From assembly GCA_005778225.1 (NCBI GenBank), contig SXPC01000226.1, positions 1 to 42,632 of the forward strand: a stretch of 42,632 nucleotides of DNA, written 5' to 3'. The position numbers were made by a program, and so were the translations under genes. This DNA comes from Planctomyces sp. Its GTDB lineage: Bacteria; Planctomycetota; Planctomycetia; Planctomycetales; Planctomycetaceae. The notes under the pieces were generated by a model that saw only the letters and a list, made by a program, of their open reading frames with translations, had not been told where the DNA came from and ran no database searches. Numbering within the stretch: position 1 is the first letter of the stretch; every line of letters begins with the position of its first letter. Below are positions 34,634 to 42,220 of this stretch, piece by piece.

Positions 34634-35992
34634 CTAGCGGTCCTGTGACGCCAGTTGTTTGACCAGCGAATCGATTTCTTCCTTGGTTCGTTTTTCCGTG
34701 ACGGCGATGACGAGCTGACGATCACTGACCGACGACTCGGGGATGTTCTTAAACTGCCCAAAGCGAGGACCCACCATCAAGCCGTCAGCTGCCAGCTTGG
34801 ATTGAAGTGCTTTCGCTGAGGTTTTCGTCTCAATGACAAATTCTTTGAAGAACGGGCGGTCATAGCTGAGCTTGTAACCAGCCTTCTGGAGAGAATCAGC
34901 AGCATAAGCCGCTTTGCGGTGACACAGATCAGCGGTTTCTTTGAGACCTTGTGGACCCAGGCAGCTCAGGTAGATGGTCGCGCGGATCGCCAGAAGACCT
35001 TGGTTGGTGCAGATGTTACTGGTTGCCTTATCGCGACGAATGTGTTGCTCGCGAGTCTGCAGATTCAGGGTGTAGCAGAGACGTCCGAGGCGATCACTTG
35101 TCGTCCCGATGATACGACCTGGCATCTTGCGAAGGAATTCATTGCGACAGGTCATGACACCCAGATACGGCCCGCCGTATTGCAGTGGCACGCCCATCGA
35201 CTGCCCTTCCGCAACCGCGATATCGGCACCGAGTTCACCTGGCGTCTTCAAAATCCCCAAGCTGATCGGGTCGAACGAAACCACGGACAAGGCGCCAACT
35301 GCTTTCGCAGCTGCGATACAGTCCTGAACCTCTTCCACGCAGCCATAGAAATTCGGATGCTGGATCAGCAGGCAGGCCGTTTTGTCGTCGAGAGCCTTCT
35401 TGACGAGTTCCGGATCCGCGTAACCGTTGGGAGTCGGGATCGTCACGATCTCGATGTTGAGTTGTTCGCAGTAAGTATCGAGGACCGCGCGGTACTCTGG
35501 ATGAACTGAACCCAGGATCGCGACCTTGTGATTGCGATCGGTCACTCGCATCGCCATGAACGCCGCTTCGACGAGGCTGGTGCCCCCTTCGTACAAGCTG
35601 GCATTACAGGCATCCATGTCGGTCAGGCGGCACATCATCGACTGATATTCGAAGAAGACCTGCAGCAGCCCCTGGCTGGCTTCCGCCTGATACGGGGTGT
35701 AAGCCGTATAGTACTCGCCACGGCCTGCAATTTCATCGACAACAGCCGGGATGAAGTGATCGTAAGCACCGCCGCCCAGGAAGCAGACGCCGGAAGCCAG
35801 GCCGGTGTTCTTGGCAGCCAGTTTCGAGGTGTACTGGTCGAGCTCCATTTCTTCCATCGCTTCAGGCAGATTGAGGCGGCCTTTGAAGCGGAGATGGGCT
35901 GGAATCGATTCAAAGAGATCATCGATCGAAGAAACGCCAATGGTCTTCAGCATTTCTTCCTGCTGCTCGACCGTGTTAATCAGGTAGCTCAC
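34634..35992 (-). CDS. gcvPA: Glycine dehydrogenase (decarboxylating) subunit 1
   Basis: This 452-residue partner of GcvPB forms the other half of the P-protein. It starts MSYLINTVEQQEEMLKTIGV and shows the family strings FLGGGAYDHFIPAVVDEIAG, YTPYQAEASQGLLQVFFEYQ, DACNASLYEGGTSLVEAAFM and REQHIRRDKATSNICTNQGL. The GTG start (35992) has AAGGA seven bases upstream. It lies between gcvH and gcvPB, same strand; a hairpin at 36183 may separate it from gcvH transcripts. Confidence 0.97.
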   Translation of the reverse strand: MSYLINTVEQQEEMLKTIGVSSIDDLFESIPAHLRFKGRLNLPEAMEEMELDQYTSKLAAKNTGLASGVCFLGGGAYDHFIPAVVDEIAGRGEYYTAYTPYQAEASQGLLQVFFEYQSMMCRLTDMDACNASLYEGGTSLVEAAFMAMRVTDRNHKVAILGSVHPEYRAVLDTYCEQLNIEIVTIPTPNGYADPELVKKALDDKTACLLIQHPNFYGCVEEVQDCIAAAKAVGALSVVSFDPISLGILKTPGELGADIAVAEGQSMGVPLQYGGPYLGVMTCRNEFLRKMPGRIIGTTSDRLGRLCYTLNLQTREQHIRRDKATSNICTNQGLLAIRATIYLSCLGPQGLKETADLCHRKAAYAADSLQKAGYKLSYDRPFFKEFVIETKTSAKALQSKLAADGLMVGPRFGQFKNIPESSVSDRQLVIAVTEKRTKEEIDSLVKQLASQDR

Positions 35993-36182
35993 GCGGGATC
36001 CTTGTCGCGATAGTGACTGTCCGGGCGATGAACGTCTGGCAGTCTTGAAGGTGAAAAGAAAGCGGTTCCGCCAGCGGTAAGCTTTGGAAACCGAAATTGA
36101 ACAGGTTCGTTAACCGGCTGGAAATGCTGATTGGCTGGTGTTTGTCACTGACATGTAAAGATCGAGGTCTATCACGCAAACA

Positions 36183-36206
36183 GCCCCGGATGAAATCATC
36201 CGGGGC
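36183..36206 (-). terminator. GC-rich hairpin between gcvH and gcvPA
   Basis: The arms GCCCCGGATG and CATCCGGGGC (36183-36192, 36197-36206) form a perfect 10-bp stem with a 4-base loop, 23 bp after the gcvH stop. The minus-strand continuation TGTTTGCG is only a weak T tract. It is probably a partial terminator or an mRNA-stabilising structure that lets gcvH be made in excess over gcvPA/gcvPB. Confidence 0.6.
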
Positions 36207-36228
36207 CAGTCTGAGATGTCAGTTGTTT

Positions 36229-36615
36229 TTAGTGACCGCCATCCGCCTTATGTGTTTCGTAGGCGTTGGAATCCATGAGTGAGTCCGTCTCACTCGGGTT
36301 GGAGAGCTTGACCTTGATCATCCAGCCTTTGGTATAAGGATCTTCGGACAACCAGGTCAGTTTGTCAGCCAGTGGAGCGTTGACTTCCACCACCTTGCCA
36401 GAGACTGGAGCATACAAGTCGCTGACGGCTTTCACGCTTTCAACTTCGCCGAACGTCTCGCCTTTTTTCAGGTCGCGACCAACTTCAGGCAGCTGGATGA
36501 AAACCAGGTCGGTCAGCTCAGCCACCGCAAAATCGCTGATGCCGATCGTCGCGGTGTCTCCCTCGACGAATGCCCATTCATGCGAAGGAAGATATTTGAG
36601 CTTCGATTGATCCAT
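36229..36615 (-). CDS. gcvH: Glycine cleavage system H protein
   Basis: This 128-residue lipoyl carrier shuttles the aminomethyl group between the P, T and L proteins. It begins MDQSKLKYLPSHEWAFVEGD and includes TIGISDFAVAELTDLVFIQL and the lipoylation motif GEVESVKAVSDLYAPVSG with Lys62 as the modified residue. The start ATG 36615 matches the family N-terminus; an upstream in-frame ATG at 36651 adds 12 unlikely residues. No clear Shine-Dalgarno is present. I saw no glycine riboswitch upstream. gcvT is not in this cluster. Confidence 0.97.
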   Translation of the reverse strand: MDQSKLKYLPSHEWAFVEGDTATIGISDFAVAELTDLVFIQLPEVGRDLKKGETFGEVESVKAVSDLYAPVSGKVVEVNAPLADKLTWLSEDPYTKGWMIKVKLSNPSETDSLMDSNAYETHKADGGH

Positions 36616-36802
36616 GAGAGGATGGTCCGATCTAAGAGTGTAAAACGACAAATACCAGATAGGAAAGCGGTCAGGCAGCTCGCGAGACGGAAATAAAGCC
36701 GTCGCAGCTTGTATTTCACCGGATCGTCTTGAGGACGCCGGTGCCCAATAGCCTAAGGGTATTGTGGTGATCGGAGTAAATCAATCGAGACAGGCTGTCA
36801 TT

Positions 36803-37261
36803 TCAGCTGCCGCAGCAGTCGCTCGATGATTCGACATCTGCAATTTTCTCGATCCGTCGCGCGTGGCGTCCACCTTCGAATTCGGTCTGAGCAAAAATTT
36901 CCGTGATGCGGGCAATCAATTGTTCGCTAATCAGGTCCGCCGACATGCACAGGACGTTGGCGTCGTTGTGACGACGGCTCATCTCAGCGGTCACTTCGTC
37001 AAAACACAACGCAGCGCGGACGCCGCGGAACTTATTGGCCGTGATGCACATTCCCAACCCAGTTCCGCAGATCAGGATGCCACGCTCGGCCCCCTTGCAG
37101 GAGACAGCTTTCGAGACTTTGACGGCGAAGTCTGGATAATCGACGCTCTCTTCGCTGGTCGGGCCAAAATCCTGAACATCGTGTCCATGGTCAGACAACA
37201 TCTGAACGAGTCGAGATTTGAGCTTCACGCCGCGATGGTCGCTGGCAATGGCAAATTTCAT
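36803..37261 (-). CDS. rpiB: Ribose-5-phosphate isomerase B
   Basis: This 152-residue cytoplasmic enzyme interconverts ribose 5-phosphate and ribulose 5-phosphate (RpiB/LacAB family). The motifs are ASDHRGVKLK at the N-terminus, the active-site Cys65 in GILICGTGLGMCITANK, RGVRAALCFDE, SRRHNDANVLCMSA and FEGGRHARRIEKI. A short Ser/Cys-rich tail (SSSDCCGS) extends past the usual end. The gene starts at ATG 37261, about 100 bp after the YrdC-phosphatase fusion stop. In many bacteria rpiB stands beside ywlE-like phosphatase and ywlC (Sua5) genes, and the same neighbourhood is kept here. Confidence 0.96.
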   Translation of the reverse strand: MKFAIASDHRGVKLKSRLVQMLSDHGHDVQDFGPTSEESVDYPDFAVKVSKAVSCKGAERGILICGTGLGMCITANKFRGVRAALCFDEVTAEMSRRHNDANVLCMSADLISEQLIARITEIFAQTEFEGGRHARRIEKIADVESSSDCCGS

Positions 37262-37361
37262 AGTAGTGGTCGGCTTGATCGTGACTTGATAACTAAAATT
37301 GCTGGCGAATTCGTTTCGCTGAGTTCAGCCAGCGGCAAGATGGGAAATTGGGCAGGTCGAC

Positions 37362-38522
37362 TTATGTGGCCTGCAACAGGAACTGGTCGATCCGTCGTTG
37401 TAGTGCAGATTCAATGAGTTGTAAACACTGCTGATAGTCTGCCTGGGAACCCCCATACGGATCGATGATGTCTTCGTGATCTGGGCTAAGTAGGTCGACT
37501 CGACCAGCCAATTCTGGCACAACCGAAAGGAGGGCCTGACGGTGTCCCTGAGTCATCGTGAAGATGAAATCAGGCTGAGCGAGCATTTCGTGACTGATCT
37601 GGCGCGAAAAGTGAGTCGTCAGATCAATCCCCCTGGAAAGCAGAATCTCGACCGCATGAGCAGTCGCTGTCTGACCTTCTACAGCAGAGATCCCCGCTGA
37701 GAGGATATTGAACCCGCGGTCGATCAGTTCGTCAGTACTGCATTTCAAACGACGTGCCAAAAGCGACCGACAGACCCCTTCGGCCATCGGACTGCGGCAC
37801 GTATTTCCCGTGCAGACAAACAGAATCATTTGATTGAGCATGCGCTTGATCGTCGTCTCGTGAACCAGACCGGAGGACAACATGCCCCAACTTTCGCCGT
37901 CCAGAGTGACATGGGTGGCTGGCTGATGATATCGCGTTGGTCCATCATCGACGATCATGCTCGTCTGTTCAAGGACCCCATGGTTAATATCAATGATTTC
38001 TGATGCAGTCCGTCCGGTTGAGCAGATTCCAGGTGCTAATTGAATTAGCGGGAACTCGGCTTGAGTCACGATTTCCCGGACAAAAGGATGCGACGGACAC
38101 GAGCAGTGGATGCGTCCATCGGGTGCAGAGATAAATTCACGGGTGATTTCCGGCAGAACCGACAGCAAATTCCCGTTTTCTGATTCATTGGCCGGGACAA
38201 AGACATCAATCGGACCAGGCCAGCAGCGTTCCAGGAATCGCTGCATGAAGGGAGTCATGGTCGACGCATAGTCTTGCACCTGGCCACCTTCCACCAAACA
38301 CAAGGAAGAGGTATGCCAGTTTTCGTCAACGGCTCCGGAGGCACATAACGCCTCGAACTCCATCATTTTCTGGACAGCTAGCGGTTCGATGGCAGAAGCA
38401 AACAGGGCATATGACCATTCCGTCGGAACAGCGACAACACCCCCGCTCTCAAGCTGAGCGACGACTTCATGTGCCAGCTCCTGCATGGACTGGCCACGGT
38501 TCAGTTTGGTGACTGTCGGCAC
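37362..38522 (-). CDS. Fusion of YrdC/Sua5-like domain and low-molecular-weight protein tyrosine phosphatase
   Basis: This 386-residue protein joins two proteins that are separate in most bacteria. Residues about 8-220 have the YrdC/Sua5 fold (GGVVAVPTEWSYALFAS, CWPGPIDVFVP, HCSCPSHPFVREI). The substrate motifs are weakened, however: PTDTVYGL reads PTEWSYAL and SAN reads APG, so threonylcarbamoyl-AMP synthesis is doubtful. Residues about 231-386 are a low-molecular-weight phosphatase with an intact P-loop, VCTGNTCRSPMAEG (Cys237, Arg243), and the acid loop DPYGG. The start is GTG 38522. Neighbouring rpiB fits the Firmicutes-like ywlC-ywlE-ywlF order. The phosphatase could act on protein phosphotyrosine or phosphoarginine. 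Confidence 0.9.
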   Translation of the reverse strand: MPTVTKLNRGQSMQELAHEVVAQLESGGVVAVPTEWSYALFASAIEPLAVQKMMEFEALCASGAVDENWHTSSLCLVEGGQVQDYASTMTPFMQRFLERCWPGPIDVFVPANESENGNLLSVLPEITREFISAPDGRIHCSCPSHPFVREIVTQAEFPLIQLAPGICSTGRTASEIIDINHGVLEQTSMIVDDGPTRYHQPATHVTLDGESWGMLSSGLVHETTIKRMLNQMILFVCTGNTCRSPMAEGVCRSLLARRLKCSTDELIDRGFNILSAGISAVEGQTATAHAVEILLSRGIDLTTHFSRQISHEMLAQPDFIFTMTQGHRQALLSVVPELAGRVDLLSPDHEDIIDPYGGSQADYQQCLQLIESALQRRIDQFLLQAT

Positions 38523-38682
38523 AGACAGGGTGCTCTCTTGAACGAAGGTGAAAGGGGCAGCGTCAGTTACGTCCAGATCGGGATTCTACCAATGAAACGC
38601 GTGTGACACCAAATCCCTTCGCCAAAATCTCGCGATACGACGCGCATTTCTTGGTTCCGGAAGGCAAGTCGCGACAGGGATC

Positions 38683-39600
38683 TCAATCCCGGTATCGACG
38701 TTGATCCCAATCTTTCGCAACACGAACGAGTTTATCAAGATGTTCCTTGTTGATTGCAGTGGCAATCACCCCAGGAAGACGCAACATGCCTGCACGCTCG
38801 TCCATCCATGTCGTCCTGAAGTTCACAGGTTCCCCATTGTGAACCCAGACCGATTCACCACCCAGCAGGCGAGCCAGATGCAGCGAGACCGGATAGTCGT
38901 AAATGTTCGGAGTATGGATCAACGAACCGCCGAAACGTCCCTGAGCCATCAAGGGGTAAATGCTGCCCGGCATGTCATCTGGCAGGAAGGCTTTCAGCCC
39001 GGTCTCGTTGACGAGGGCAGCTTTGATCGGGTCTTCCTTCATGAAATTAATCATGTAGACATTTTCCGAGGGGGGGATGTTCTCTTTCGTGACGACCGGA
39101 AAGCTCGCGATTACTTCCTCTGCCGAGCGTGACCAGTCATCCAGGCCGCAGCGAATGCCGTTCAGGCCTGCTTCTAACCATGTCCCCTGTTCTCCCATCG
39201 CTGGCGTGAGAACCAGTGAGTAAATGACTGACGTCTCATTTCGGATGTGCAGCATGATCGCCCACCCATCGCCTGAGTGATCACGGAATTGCTTGGTCCC
39301 GTCGATTGGGTCGAGGGCGATGACGTATTCGCTTTCTGTGGCGAAAGCCGTCAGAGCGCCGTTGGCCTCCTCGGCTTCGATTCGCAACTGTCGGCTAGAG
39401 GGAACATGATCGCGAAGAGCCGCAACGACGAGTTCCTGGACTGTCAGATCCGCCAGCGTGAGCGCATCGGTGGTCGCGTAGCCGCTGGATTTGTTGGTCA
39501 ACGAGACGTTGTGTTTGCGAAGTTCACTCGCGATCGCCCCGGCCCAGCGAATGACGGATGGCATTTTGGCAGAGATGTCAGCGATGATGGTGTTGATCAT
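38683..39600 (-). CDS. Inositol monophosphatase/CysQ-like phosphatase
   Basis: This is a 305-residue Mg-dependent, Li-sensitive-type phosphatase fold. The metal-site motif is LDPIDGTKQFRDHSGDGWAI, with EAEEANG before it and a late Asp in IYDYPVSLHLARLLGG (usually WDxA/G). GTKQF rather than GTTNF is closer to CysQ (3'(2'),5'-bisphosphate nucleotidase) than to inositol monophosphatase. Its ATG lies 16 bp after the stop of the ATP-grasp gene, itself downstream of mch. It therefore sits in the putative C1 operon and could act on a pterin-pathway phosphate instead; that is a guess. Confidence 0.88.
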   Translation of the reverse strand: MINTIIADISAKMPSVIRWAGAIASELRKHNVSLTNKSSGYATTDALTLADLTVQELVVAALRDHVPSSRQLRIEAEEANGALTAFATESEYVIALDPIDGTKQFRDHSGDGWAIMLHIRNETSVIYSLVLTPAMGEQGTWLEAGLNGIRCGLDDWSRSAEEVIASFPVVTKENIPPSENVYMINFMKEDPIKAALVNETGLKAFLPDDMPGSIYPLMAQGRFGGSLIHTPNIYDYPVSLHLARLLGGESVWVHNGEPVNFRTTWMDERAGMLRLPGVIATAINKEHLDKLVRVAKDWDQRRYRD

Positions 39601-39616
39601 GATGAGTCAGTGAATG

Positions 39617-40492
39617 CTATTGAGGAATAATGGTCCGCCAGAAGGCGTCCGCGATACGGATCGTAGTCGTTTGCTGCAGTCCCTTCCATCCTGGGACGCC
39701 ATTGACTTCGATGACGAAGAGTTCGTTGGATCGGGTCCTGATGAGGTCGATCCCCGCGAATCTTGCACCCACTGCCTGGGCGGCGCGACGGGCCAGGTCG
39801 ACCTCCTCGTCGCTGGGAACATAGACGACCGGTTGAGCCGAGCGAGCCAGATTCGTGCGGAAGTCGAGCGGATTAACTCGTTTCATCGCGCCGAGAACTA
39901 CGCCATCAAGCAGCAGGATGCGGATGTCGGACCCGCCGTGGTCGAGGAATTCCTGCTGGTAGATGACTTGTCGCGTTTGTTCGAGTGTCTTAAAGACTCG
40001 CCAGGCCAGATCGGGATCATTCAGTCGCGTGATCCCGCGTCCCTCGGCTCCGAAGATTGGTTTGACGACCACATCGCTGCCGAGGCTTTGAAAACCATTC
40101 ATCGCCGCGTCCGTCGTTTCCGAGACGATCGTCCGTGGCACCGACACCCCTGCTCTTTGCAACCGCACGAGTGTCAGGTATTTGTCGATCGCACACTCGA
40201 GAGCTTTGGGACTGTTGACGACCTCAATCCCGGCCTGCTCCCAACTCCACAGCAGGTCCATCCGAAAGACCACCTGCTCCAACGACCCGGGAGGCATGGA
40301 ACGAACCACGACTGTCCTGATATTGGATAGAGATTCGCCGTCAACGCCGGTCACGGTCAGGCTCTGCCCGTCAACAGACCCCGACAACTTCTCAAACGGC
40401 ATCGCGCTTGCCTTGATGCTTAGCTCCGCAGCCGAAGCCAGCAGTTCTCGCACATACCAGCCCAGTGGATCGCCGAGGATGAGAAAAGACAC
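39617..40492 (-). CDS. RimK-like ATP-grasp ligase (MptN/Orf5-like)
   Basis: This is a 291-residue ATP-grasp enzyme. RimK-family signatures are IEVVNSPKALECAIDKYLTL, VVVKPIFGAEGRGITRL, IYQQEFLDHGGSDIRILLLD, AMKRVNPLDFRTNLARSA and LFVIEVNGVPGWKGLQQTTT, the last holding the Mg-binding Glu/Asn. ATP-grasp enzymes of this type sit next to mch in methylotrophs (Orf5) and in archaea add glutamate to tetrahydromethanopterin (MptN). With mch upstream and on the same strand, the likely role is tailoring of the C1 carrier. GTG 40492 has AAGG eight to eleven bases upstream. Confidence 0.88.
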   Translation of the reverse strand: MSFLILGDPLGWYVRELLASAAELSIKASAMPFEKLSGSVDGQSLTVTGVDGESLSNIRTVVVRSMPPGSLEQVVFRMDLLWSWEQAGIEVVNSPKALECAIDKYLTLVRLQRAGVSVPRTIVSETTDAAMNGFQSLGSDVVVKPIFGAEGRGITRLNDPDLAWRVFKTLEQTRQVIYQQEFLDHGGSDIRILLLDGVVLGAMKRVNPLDFRTNLARSAQPVVYVPSDEEVDLARRAAQAVGARFAGIDLIRTRSNELFVIEVNGVPGWKGLQQTTTIRIADAFWRTIIPQ

Positions 40493-40522
40493 CGGAAAAC
40501 CTTATTGTACGCAGAACGCTAC

Positions 40523-40664
40523 GGGTGCCACTGGCTATGCCAGTGTTCTGCAGATTACGAATCGCGTCCAATCCGAAACACTCTGCATTCGATCATTGTG
40601 GAATGAAAATTGACTTGCCCTCAGCATCCTGTCCGAGCGGGCACTGGCATAGCCAGTGGCACCC
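40523..40664. repeat. Inverted repeat pair between mch and the ATP-grasp gene
   Basis: A 23-bp sequence starting GGGTGCCACT and ending TGCCAGTG (40523-40545) is repeated exactly in inverted orientation at 40642-40664, 96 bp apart. The core TGGCTATGCCA is itself a near-palindrome, and the first copy sits inside further arms GCAGAAC/GTTCTGC (40511-40517, 40545-40551). It resembles the short interspersed palindromes common in planctomycete intergenic regions (REP/MITE-like). Confidence 0.85.
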
Positions 40665-40707
40665 AGAATGAAATTTTCTCCGCGTCCTCCGCTGTTCCGT
40701 TTGCGTC

Positions 40708-41661
40708 TTAATTCAGTCCGAACGATGCTTTCAACACGTCATGGTTCACCTTCCCCGCAGTGTGGACCTTGCCGGTGGTTGTGTTCTCAATCGTGATTGA
40801 GGCAGGACTGAAGAGCATGGGGTCGAGGGCATAGAAGTCGTACTTGGCGTCTTTGAAGAGTTCGATGAACGGCCGGCCGGCATGTGGCGATGAGCCCGAG
40901 GGGACTTTCGTGATCAACTCTGCCAGCTCTGCATCATCTGCTTCGACGATGAGATGGACATGGCCGCCATAGAGGATGGCGTCGTTGGTGCGTCCGATCG
41001 CTGCCAGATCGTCCTTGGCAATGGGCGGTAACGGGGCACTGCCGAGGCCCGCGGCAACTTTGGTCACGTCGAAGCCGAGAGCGAACAGCTTATGCATCGC
41101 GGTTTCCACCGACCGGGCGACGATCTGCAGATTGCCGGCAATACTCGCCGTCGGGGCGACGAGCAGCATGAGGTTGCGTGGCTCAATGTTGGCTTTCTGT
41201 GCGATCTGTGCGACAACTTCACAATCGGGAAGTTGTCGCGTTTCGAGCACGCCGACGGCACAGTAAAAATTCTCTTTGTAGCCAAGAGTCTTGAATAGGT
41301 CTTCCTGAGCCGCGGTAGCTCGCATCGGGCCTGAACCCATCGCGAAGAACTTCCCTGCTTCAATTCGCCAGCCCGCATACTGGCTGAACAGGCAGGCCTC
41401 GACGGGGTGATCCGTGCGGACATGAACCATCGGCCAGCCGCAATCTGCCAGTTGGCCCATCTCGACCGAGATCTCCATCAGTCCCGAGGTGCAGATTTCT
41501 GCGAGTCGCAGTCCCGCATTGAGACTCCCTTTGGTGTTCACTCCGAAATCGACGACGCGTGCACCGCATTTGAGTTCATGAGACTCGATCCGGTAGTCGG
41601 AGGCAGTTTTGAGAACGTGATCCACCAGATCCCACGCGCGCGGGTTCAGCAAAATTGACAT
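40708..41661 (-). CDS. mch: Methenyltetrahydromethanopterin cyclohydrolase
   Basis: This 317-residue enzyme converts methenyl-H4MPT to formyl-H4MPT (N5) in the C1 oxidation pathway. The family strings are clear: LNAGLRLAEICTSGLMEISV, VHVRTDHPVEACLFSQYAGW, KFFAMGSGPMRATAA, YGGHVHLIVEADDAE and SGSSPHAGRPFIELFKDAKY. The length is normal for bacterial Mch. ATG 41661 has no strong Shine-Dalgarno. It is separated from the ATP-grasp gene by 215 bp that contain an inverted repeat. Other pathway genes (fae, mtd, fhc/fmd) are not in the window. Its presence in planctomycetes is known; formaldehyde detoxification is the usual proposed role. Confidence 0.97.
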   Translation of the reverse strand: MSILLNPRAWDLVDHVLKTASDYRIESHELKCGARVVDFGVNTKGSLNAGLRLAEICTSGLMEISVEMGQLADCGWPMVHVRTDHPVEACLFSQYAGWRIEAGKFFAMGSGPMRATAAQEDLFKTLGYKENFYCAVGVLETRQLPDCEVVAQIAQKANIEPRNLMLLVAPTASIAGNLQIVARSVETAMHKLFALGFDVTKVAAGLGSAPLPPIAKDDLAAIGRTNDAILYGGHVHLIVEADDAELAELITKVPSGSSPHAGRPFIELFKDAKYDFYALDPMLFSPASITIENTTTGKVHTAGKVNHDVLKASFGLN

Positions 41662-41905
41662 CCGGGATCTCGACTCTCTGGTGAAGGTTCATCCGTGAAA
41701 GGCGTTGCTCACAGTTCCTGCGAGCCTTCAAGCAAGCTGGTCTGAGGCTGCCTGTGCAACTATTAAAAAGCATCCCGCAATCTGTCGCAAGGCAGGCGTT
41801 GCATTTCGTCAACGAACGATCGTATCGCGACCTCTCGATGTCGTATTGAACAGGATTTTCAGAAGAGACTGGACTCATCGGCATCGGGATCGTCAAGATA
41901 GAGTC

Positions 41906-42178
41906 ATGTCGACAACTACTTTTACAATCTCTGACTCTCTTTGCCTGACGCACCAGCTGCTTGCGGACCGGTCTGTGCCGGGGCATCGATTGTGCCCACG
42001 GTGTCAGCATCTCTTCTATGCTCATGGCGGTCCGTTGTCATTGCGAACATATCACCTTAGCCAGCCCAGAGCCTACAGCCTCGATCGAGCCCCCTGCTTC
42101 GTCCAGCTGATCGACTTCGGCGACTTCCTCGTGACACATCTGTTACCGCCGGATGAAACTGCGGAACGCGTGGCTTGA
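41906..42178 (+). CDS. Small hypothetical protein with CxxC motif
   Basis: This is a 90-residue candidate protein. ATG 41906 begins MSTTTFTISDSLCLTHQLLA, and a zinc-knuckle-like CPRCQHLFYAH follows at about residues 32-42. The rest has polar beta-like segments (CFVQLIDFGDFLVTHLLPPD). A longer frame from 41705 exists but its N-terminal part is Arg-rich and unconvincing. The spacing of 42 bp to the MOSC gene and the shared strand are consistent with a small operon, but the MOSC gene seems to have its own promoter. Coding status is uncertain. Confidence 0.45.
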   Translation: MSTTTFTISDSLCLTHQLLADRSVPGHRLCPRCQHLFYAHGGPLSLRTYHLSQPRAYSLDRAPCFVQLIDFGDFLVTHLLPPDETAERVA

Positions 42179-42205
42179 ATACGCTGTGAGGTCGTACGAG
42201 GAATG

Positions 42206-42214
42206 TGATATAAT
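42206..42214 (+). promoter_or_regulatory. Extended -10 promoter of a leaderless MOSC gene
   Basis: TGATATAAT is a perfect extended -10 (TG-N-TATAAT) ending six bases before the MOSC ATG at 42221. The usual start of transcription, about seven bases after the -10 box, would be the A of that ATG, so the mRNA should have no leader. No good -35 stands 17 bp upstream, which extended -10 promoters do not need. Confidence 0.6.
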
Positions 42215-42220
42215 GCCAGC

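Noticed and set aside
36616-36802. Possible glycine riboswitch upstream of gcvH
   Set aside because: I looked for the conserved paired aptamer cores and saw none; only a short bulged hairpin (36717-36743) is present.
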